DNA of 64,000 nt, taken from assembly GCA_023374045.1 (NCBI GenBank), contig CM041777.1, forward strand, positions 480,415,594 through 480,479,593, written 5' to 3'. The position numbers and the translations under genes were made by a program. Every line of letters starts with the position of its first letter. Position 1 is the stretch's first letter. A model generated the notes under the pieces. It was not told the DNA's origin and did no database searches. It was given only the letters and a program-made list of their open reading frames with translations. This DNA is from Limonium bicolor. Taxonomy: Eukaryota; Streptophyta; Magnoliopsida; Caryophyllales; Plumbaginaceae. Below, piece after piece: positions 58,020 through 64,000 of this stretch.

Positions 58020-58440
58020 AACGACGTCGTTTTGACCTGACGCCAAATATTTCCCGTATTATTTGATTTTTTCGACGCCGCGCGTAATCTAAATTTCAGT
58101 TTACGACGTCGTTTTTCTAGTGTATTTTAGATTAATAAAACGTTATATTAATGTGTTACCTATGTTTGAAACCCAACATATGCCAAATAATTATCGCGCT
58201 ATTTTTTTAATTTTGTTACAATTTAGATTACGGTTAACGACGTCGTTTTACCAGTGATATTTTAGATTAAAAAACTTTATATTAATGTGTTACCTGTTTT
58301 GAAACCCAACATATGCCAAATAATTATCGCGCTATTTTTTTATTTCGTTACACTTTAGATTACGGTTATTTACGAACCGTCATTTAAAGTCTGACTTTAG
58401 ATTACGGTTTACATGTAAACCGTAATCTAAAGTCCTTTTA
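58020..58440. repeat. CACTA-2 promoter-proximal duplication with AACGACGTCGTT motifs and subterminal hairpins
   Basis: A unit of about 134 bp is repeated (58103 onward and 58237 onward), sharing AATGTGTTACCTATGTTTG-type text and CCAACATATGCCAAATAATT. ACGACGTCGT occurs at 58021-58030, 58103-58112 and 58237-58246. Three further TTTAGATTACGGTT motifs, some as hairpins, occupy 58360-58435. Confidence 0.8.
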
Positions 58441-58489
58441 AAACACTTGCCTACACTCTGCACACACTGTACTCATAGTAACTCTTCTT

Positions 58490-58660
58490 CTCTTTCGCGC
58501 TATCTTCCTCACTGAAATCGCCTCCTCTCTCTCCCGTCACCTTGCTAACGGCCATCGCCGTCGTCGCTCCCACCACCTTTGTCACTCCCATCGCCGCCGG
58601 TCACCACCCATCTACCACTGGTCTCACCGTCGACGTCTCTATCGCGTATTGGGTATGCGA
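58490..58660 (+). promoter_or_regulatory. GC- and CpG-rich leader of CACTA-2 (DCR-like)
   Basis: CpG- and TC-rich sequence begins after TCTTTCGCGC and ends near a GTATGC donor-like site at 58651. It sits in the same relative place as 40285-40665 of CACTA-1. The open frames on both strands here (58542-58724, 58545-58784) reflect low complexity and are not called. Confidence 0.5.
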
Positions 58661-59450
58661 TCGACTGATTGTCGTTTTTTTTCTTACTTTGTTCATATAC
58701 ATGCATTTCGATTGCAAGTTCTAAGTACCTCGTTTTTATCTCTAATCCTGAGAGTGTAATTGCAAATGTTCTAACCTTGTTCATATATTTGTGCCCAGAT
58801 TCACCGTTAATTGCAACCTACTTCGTGGGCTGATTTCTACACTACTTGCCCACTTCGGTGCTTAGTAACGGTAATTTTGCAAACCAAACTATAAACTGAT
58901 GTATTTATTTATTCTTAGCATTTAGTATTACAATTAATACATAATAGTGTATTACCCAAGCTATGCCAGATGCTCTCTGTTTGATTCATTTCCAACTGCT
59001 CTCTGTAAACTGCTCTCTGTAAACTGCTGTATTCATTTTCAACTGCTCAATCTGCTATGCCAGATGCTCTCTGTTTAATGCGTGCAAATTTGACTTTGAT
59101 AAAACTGATTTGGAGACGTTAGAAATATAGGGGAGATGCTGTCGATTTTTTTCCGCGGTTTAGCTAGCATTTAACCTTGATTTTTTGATGAATTCTAATG
59201 TTGTCGTTTTTCATTTATGCATCAGGACTACAACTTTATTTTGGCTTCCGACCTCAACACCGTCTTAGCATCGGCTAATCGTCTACCAGAGGTAAGATTT
59301 ACATATATACATATAATATTGACAAACTACCAACATAGTTATCCGCCCAGATATACCTAATAGGGTATATCTTCGGCAGTCCCTGTCGGACTGTCCATGA
59401 TTGTTAAATCTCACACCTAGGGTGTGAATGTGTTTTTAATTGTACTTTAT
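58661..59450 (+). other. AT-rich leader/intron of CACTA-2
   Basis: No gene was recognised. GAAACTGCTCTCTGTAAACT-like words repeat at 58970-59080. GGGGAGATGCTGTCGATTTT at 59129-59148 is an isolated copy of the hairpin arm motif found at 59541. Confidence 0.5.
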
Positions 59451-59560
59451 TGATTATTTCAGCAGTATCTCTTTATTGTTCTTCGAATGCATATATTATT
59501 GATTAATATCATAATATCGTGCATTTGAAGAACTGTAGGGAGATGCTGCCGAAATTTTCA
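59451..59560 (+). promoter_or_regulatory. Leader hairpin upstream of tnp2 (CACTA-2)
   Basis: Arms 59451-59491 and 59520-59560 pair over about 41 bp with mismatches. The right arm contains GAAGAACTGTAGGGAGATGC and TGCCGAAATTTTC, the inverse of the CACTA-1 hairpin arm (38428-38455). AGTCCCTGTCGGACTGTCCA (59379-59398) also matches CACTA-1. It lies 140 bp upstream of the tnp2 start. Confidence 0.7.
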
Positions 59561-59700
59561 ATAAATACATATTAAAAACACGTTCACCGGTGGGATTTAA
59601 TACTCATGGATGGATTTAGGTTGATAAGATACAAAGTGTAAAGACTCTGCCACGGGTGACGGTATGAAATGGCTGCCTTCATATAAATAGCTAGAAGGAG

Positions 59701-62700
59701 ATGGAACGTTCGTGGATTTACAGCGGAAATTTGGACGACAAGTTTTTAGAAGGAGTTGATAAGTTATGCACGGTGTTGGCGAACAATCTGAAACCTACAG
59801 ACAAGGGATACATATTTTGTCCGTGTATCGACTGCCAAAACAATCTGAGATATCGCGGCATTGAAACAATTAAGGAACATCTGATCCGCCGCGGTTTTAC
59901 AAAAGATTTCCAAGACATAATCCGATGGCATGGTCAGAGTGCGTTCGATGTTATTAAGCCTGACGAAGGGGATAATGGTCAGGCAAACACAGAAACAGAA
60001 CTTGGAGATGATACAGTTGCTGGTGACCCAGAAGACGTTACAGGGAACGTTGAGCCAGATTTCTGGGATGATGACATTGAGACTATGCTCGAAGATGTGG
60101 AACGACATTACTCTAACACGCCAGACAAGCATGAAAATTTGTTGGATTCATCCAAACACCGTTGTACCCCGGGTGTGACCCTACAAAGTTAAGCAAGTTG
60201 AGTGTCGTCCTCAAGCTATTCAACTTGAAAGCGAAACATGGCTGGAGCGACGTAAGTTTCACTGACCTCCTGGAACTATTGAAATACGTTCTTCCGGTGG
60301 ACAACGTTTTACCAACGACTACGTACTCAGCCAAAAAAATGATGTGCCCAATGGGTATGGGGTACCAGAAAATTCATGCTTGTCCAAATGGTTGCATGCT
60401 GTTTTGGAAATCGGATGAATTTGCTGAAAGCTGTTCAGCATGTGGAGCGTCACGGTATAAGAAACAACAAACTCACATCAGCGGTAGTAAGAAAGGTTCA
60501 CCAGCTAAGGTACTGTGGTACCTGCCCATCATTCCAAGGTTCAGACGTTTGTTCTCCATTGAGAAAAACGCAGAGAATCTTCGGTGGCATTCAGTTCACA
60601 GGAAAAAGGATGGCAGATTAAGACATCCCGCTGATGCACCACAGTGGAGAAACATAGACGTAAAATTTCCTGAGTTTGGTAACGAACCGAGAAACCTAAG
60701 GCTAGGCTTGTGCACGGATGGGATGAACCCTTACGGTACTTTGAGTAGCATACACAGTACCTGGCCTGTGCTTTTGTTATTTACAATCTACCGCCGTGGT
60801 TATGCATGAAACCAAGACACATCTTGTTGTCTTTGTTAATATCTGGTCCAAAGCAACCGGGCAACAAAATTGACGTATTCCTACAACCTTTGATAGAGGA
60901 TCTACAACTCTTGTGGAATGAAGGGGCTACGGTTTACGACTCATTCAGTAAAGAGGACTTCAATTTGCGTGCCATGTTGTACTGCACAATCAATGATTTC
61001 CCCGCCTATGGTAATCTTTCAGGCTATTCAATCAAGGGGGCGTTGGCGTGTCCGATTTGTGGTGAAAACACTTGTAGCATTCGCTTGAAACATAGTGGGA
61101 AAACCGTGTATATGGGCCACCGAAAAATGCTTCCAAAAGGACATAAGTATCGAAAGATGGCGAAAGAGTTCGATGGGAAACTGATCACAGCATGGCGCGC
61201 CAGCCTTTGACAGGTACAGAGATTTACAAAAGTTGGATAATATTGTGAAAACTTCGGGCCGCCAACCAAAAGTGGTGAAAAAGTGTCTGGAAAAAGAAAT
61301 CAATATTTTGGGAACTAGAGTACTGGCAGCATCTGGAGGTTAGACATTGTATCGATGGGATGCATGTCGAGAAGAACGTGGGTGAAAGTGTCACTAGCAC
61401 TCTTTTGAACATAAAAGGAAAGACAAAGGATCATTTGAAAGGAAGAAAAGATTTAATTGAGTTGGGCATACGCACAGAGCTTGGCCCGCAAGAACGTGGA
61501 AAACGCACATTCTTGCCTCCTGCCTGTCACACTCTGTCTAAAGAAGAAAACATAGTCTATGCAGTACCCTTTACAACATCAAGGTGCCATCAGGTTACTC
61601 CTCAAACATAAGAAACCTAGTGTCCATGACAGATTTCAAATTAGTAGGAATGAAATCTCACGATTATCATGTCCTACTTCAAGAATTTTTGCCAATTGCA
61701 CTACGTGGGATCTTGCCGGATGCTGTCAGACACACAATCACAAACGTCAGTGTCTTCCTCAAATCCATTTCGTCTAAGGTTCTTGATGTGGACACTCTGT
61801 CTAAATTACAAAAGGATCTTATTGTGACAATGTGCCAGCTGGAGATGTATTTTCCTCCATCGTTCTTCGACATAATGATACATCTCCTCGTGCATCTTGT
61901 AAGAGAGATTCTGATGTGTGGTCCTTTGTACCTTCGCTACATGTATCCGTTCGAAAGGTACATGGGTGTCCTGAAGAAGAAAATGAAGAACCGTCGTCAC
62001 CCAGAGGGTAGTATTATAGAGGGCACTATCACAGAGAAGTTGTAGACTTCTGCACCAATTACCTAGAAGGTGTCGATACCATTGGACTTCCACGTTCTAG
62101 ACACGAGGGCAGATTGAAGGGTGTTGGCACGGTTGGAAGGAAACTGAAAAGAATTGACATAGACACTCTTAACAAAGCTCATTTAGTTGTGCTAAGTCAT
62201 CTTGAAGATGTTGAACCATACTTTGATGAACACTTGTGTGTTTTAAGAGCACAATATCCAAACATGAGTGACGTTAGACTACAAAATGAGCAGAATAGGA
62301 CATTTGTCCGATGGTTCAAAGAGAGAGTGTTTGTCCGATCAGTCCACGAATGTGCCTGAACTGATTAAAGTAGTTGCATTTGGACCAAATCTGGATGTAA
62401 TTTCTTATGAGGGGTACGATGTCAACGGATTCACCTTTTTTCACAGAACGTCAGGATCAGAAGTCAACGAATCAAAACAGTGGTGTAGAGCTTGAAGCTT
62501 ATCAAAACTTATATGACATCGGTGTCGTGGGTCATAGTCCTGTCTCGGTACAACAATCATATTTCGGTGTTATACAAGACATCTGGGTATTGGACTACAA
62601 CAGCTACGAAATGTGTGTTTTCCGCTGTAACTGGGTTAACAACAATCATGGCTACCGTGAGGAGGAGCATGGTATGAACTGGTTGATCTGTCTAGAGCTA

Positions 62701-62956
62701 CTCCCACGGTTGAGCCATTCGTTGTTGGGACGAAGGTTAAGCAGATATTTTATGTAACTGATCCCTGTAATCCTAGATGGTCTGTTGTGCTAAAGGGAGA
62801 AGAGAAATAGTTGGTGTGGATGGTGTGGTTGATGAGGATGAGTATGATGCAGAAGATGAACCTCCAACTGTTCCTATTTCATTGGAAGAGGCTGAGGTCA
62901 CAGGTCATCGTGAGTATATCGATCAGACCATAACGAGGATGTGGGTTGAGAGATAA
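59701..62956 (+). pseudogene. tnp2: tnp2 transposase of CACTA-2 (frame-broken)
   Basis: The start MERSWIYSGNLDDKFLEG at 59701 opens the Transposase-associated domain (CPCIDCQNNLRYRGIETIKE). Blocks in successive phases are 59701-60192, 60162-60809 (with LGLCTDGMNPYG, a probable first catalytic Asp), 60806-61210 (NDFPAYGNLSGY, CPICGENTCSIRLKHSG), 61330-61611 (HCIDGMHVEKNVGES), and 61584-62045. The last of these is DUF4218 with LLVHLV and YPFERYM intact. Further blocks are 62046-62359 and 62407-62757 (DUF4216), then a tail ending at TAA 62954-62956 (MWVER). Nearly every domain of the family is present in order; the damage is mostly single-base slips. The protein would be a nuclear DDE-type cut-and-paste transposase. 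Either the copy is decaying or the sequence carries uncorrected indels. Confidence 0.88.
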
Positions 62957-63121
62957 TGGTGTATGTAAGTTATTACTATAAAATTTATATGAAATTAACA
63001 CTCTTTTTATTTATTGCTTGTTTATGACCATTATGAATGCTTAATTTAATTCAAATTGTATTTCAATCCTTGTGTCTTTATCTTAATCTCATTATGTGTT
63101 CCATTCCTTTTCTTGTTGCAG

Positions 63122-63220
63122 ATTAAAGAGCATTATGCCAGATTCAAGACTTATGCTCCTGCCGACTTGTTGCATGTCAGAGAGAGCATGGCAGCCATGT
63201 TTATGAGAATGGAGTGGTAG
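63122..63220 (+). pseudogene. Possible last exon of a lost second CACTA gene
   Basis: After an acceptor (TTCTTGTTGCAG) a 32-residue frame IKEHYARFKTYAPADLLHVR and on to FMRMEW ends TAG at 63218-63220. It lies 165 bp after tnp2. It could be the last exon of the Ulp1/Transposase_24 gene, with the remainder deleted, or an alternative 3' exon of tnp2. No domain can be proved at this length. Confidence 0.35.
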
Positions 63221-63709
63221 ACTAGCTAGCTGCTGCTTAACATATTTTTTTTTTTAGTTGCTGCTCTGATTCTGTTAGTTGCTGCTGCAACAGATTATAT
63301 TGTGTAACAGATTATATTTTTTGTTAGTTGCTCTGATTCTGTTTGTAATGAATTATGCTAGCTGCTGCTGTAACAGATTCTAGCTGTTGTATTGAATATT
63401 TCTGTTGCAATTGTGCGCAGAAATGAATTTGCAATTGTTATCTCTTTGCAATTGTGTAACAGATTGAATATGTTACAGATTTTCGATCTGGTGCTTTATT
63501 AGATGTTATCTCTGTTGCAATTGTGTAACAGATTGAATATGTTACAGATTTTCGATCTGGTGCTTTATTAGAATGAATTTGTGTTGTTGGTATTTGATTC
63601 AGGTGGTTCAATTGTGCAGTTTCTGCCCTCTGTTGCTTATCTGTTACAATTCTGTCTCTGTTGCAATTGTGTAGATTTGTAAAAAAAATAAAATAATAAA
63701 AAAAAATTA
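63221..63709. other. AT-rich 3' region of CACTA-2 with word repeats
   Basis: GTTGCAATTGTGTAACAGAT and TTACAGATTTTCGATCTGGT each recur within 63440-63570, a diverged 70-bp direct repeat. TAGTTGCTGCTCTGATTCTG also repeats near 63255 and 63325. No coding sequence. Confidence 0.6.
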
Positions 63710-63975
63710 CACTTTAGATTACGGTTCTAACAATAACCGTAATCTAAAGTCCTTTGGGCGCGCGCGCCAAAACACTTTAGATTACGGTTATTGTTAGAAC
63801 CGTAATCTAAAGTGTCGACTTTACATTACGGTTATTTGTAAAACCGTGATCTAAAGTCCTTTGGTTCGCGCGCGCCAAAGGACTTTAGATCACGGTTTTA
63901 CAAATAACCGTAATGTAAAGTCAATGACACGCGGGCCGGAAAAGGACTTTAATTACGGTTTAAAACCGTAATTAA
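63710..63975. repeat. CACTA-2 right subterminal palindromes
   Basis: Palindrome 1 (63710-63814) and palindrome 2 (63817-63922) have arms of about 40 and 46 bp around GGGCGCGCGCGCC- and TTCGCGCGCGCC-type loops. A third, short one (TTTAATTACGGTTT/AAAACCGTAATTAAG) lies at 63948-63975. Each palindrome-1 arm is itself a hairpin (TTTAGATTACGGTT...AACCGTAATCTAAA), so the structure is nested. Confidence 0.92.
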
Positions 63976-64000
63976 GAAACGCCATCTTTATTGACGCCCG

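Larger units (their letters stand above)
57718..64000 (+). mobile_element. CACTA-2: En/Spm-type transposon, right end just beyond the window
   Basis: The left end is CACTAGTGGAACGCGAGCC at 57718, preceded by GGT as candidate 3-bp TSD. The last bases of the window (GCCATCTTTATTGACGCCCG) resemble the inverse of the left 12-30 bp, so the right terminus should lie within tens of bases of 64000. It contains long subterminal palindromes, a GC-rich leader and a broken tnp2 on the plus strand. There is no Ulp1/Transposase_24 gene except a possible last exon, so it is a shortened, defective copy. Family differs from CACTA-1 in subterminal motif (TTTAGATTACGGTT). Confidence 0.9.

Overview
This window is intergenic DNA from a large, repeat-rich plant genome, most likely a eudicot; I do not name a species. 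It holds CACTA (En/Spm) transposons with plant-type tnp2 genes, a Tat/Ogre-type gag, retrotransposons primed by initiator-Met tRNA, and Mutator-type MITEs. I see no tRNA, rRNA, CRISPR array or intact host gene. Most open frames here lie in repeats. Only the transposon genes and a few short exon-like relics look coding.

The layout is a deep nest that can be resolved from target-site duplications (TSDs). Position 1-1199 is the 5' end of an antisense LTR, followed by a minisatellite. Element A is a giant-LTR retrotransposon (3' internal part about 1965-4361, 3' LTR 4362-10867). It sits in the 3' internal part of element C (10868-11632). The 3' LTR of C (11633-15510 plus 50530-52535) is split by element B (15511-50529, TSD AAAAT). 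B has 5.8-kb LTRs and only about 4 kb of almost non-coding interior. That interior is split by CACTA-1 (21698-41037, TSD TTA), which in turn contains a gag-only LTR element (21844-31116, TSD CCACG).

CACTA-1 is read on the minus strand. A GC-rich leader at its right end is followed by tnp2 (35145-38284, broken) and then by a multi-exon gene (31697-35026). That gene joins a Transposase_24-like region, a DUF8039-like domain, a nuclear-localisation motif and a Ulp1/C48 cysteine-protease domain with a visible catalytic triad. The inner element has tRNA-Arg-type priming and a Tat/Ogre-like gag relic. It has no pol and carries three unrelated satellite arrays before its 3' LTR.

Position 52536-57717 is older flanking DNA. 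It contains two copies of a 625-bp Mutator-type MITE with 9-bp TSDs, two tandem arrays and a few exon-like relics. From 57718 to the window edge lies CACTA-2, with long subterminal palindromes, a GC-rich leader and a frame-broken tnp2 (59701-62956). Its right end should fall within tens of bases beyond the window.

The less ordinary signals are RNA- or DNA-structure elements: paired stem-loops conserved with compensatory changes in three LTR families, a primer site buried in a perfect palindrome, a roughly 190-bp periodic array that builds the giant LTRs, a covarying hairpin module in the gag-only element, and a homologous hairpin leader before tnp2 in both CACTA elements.
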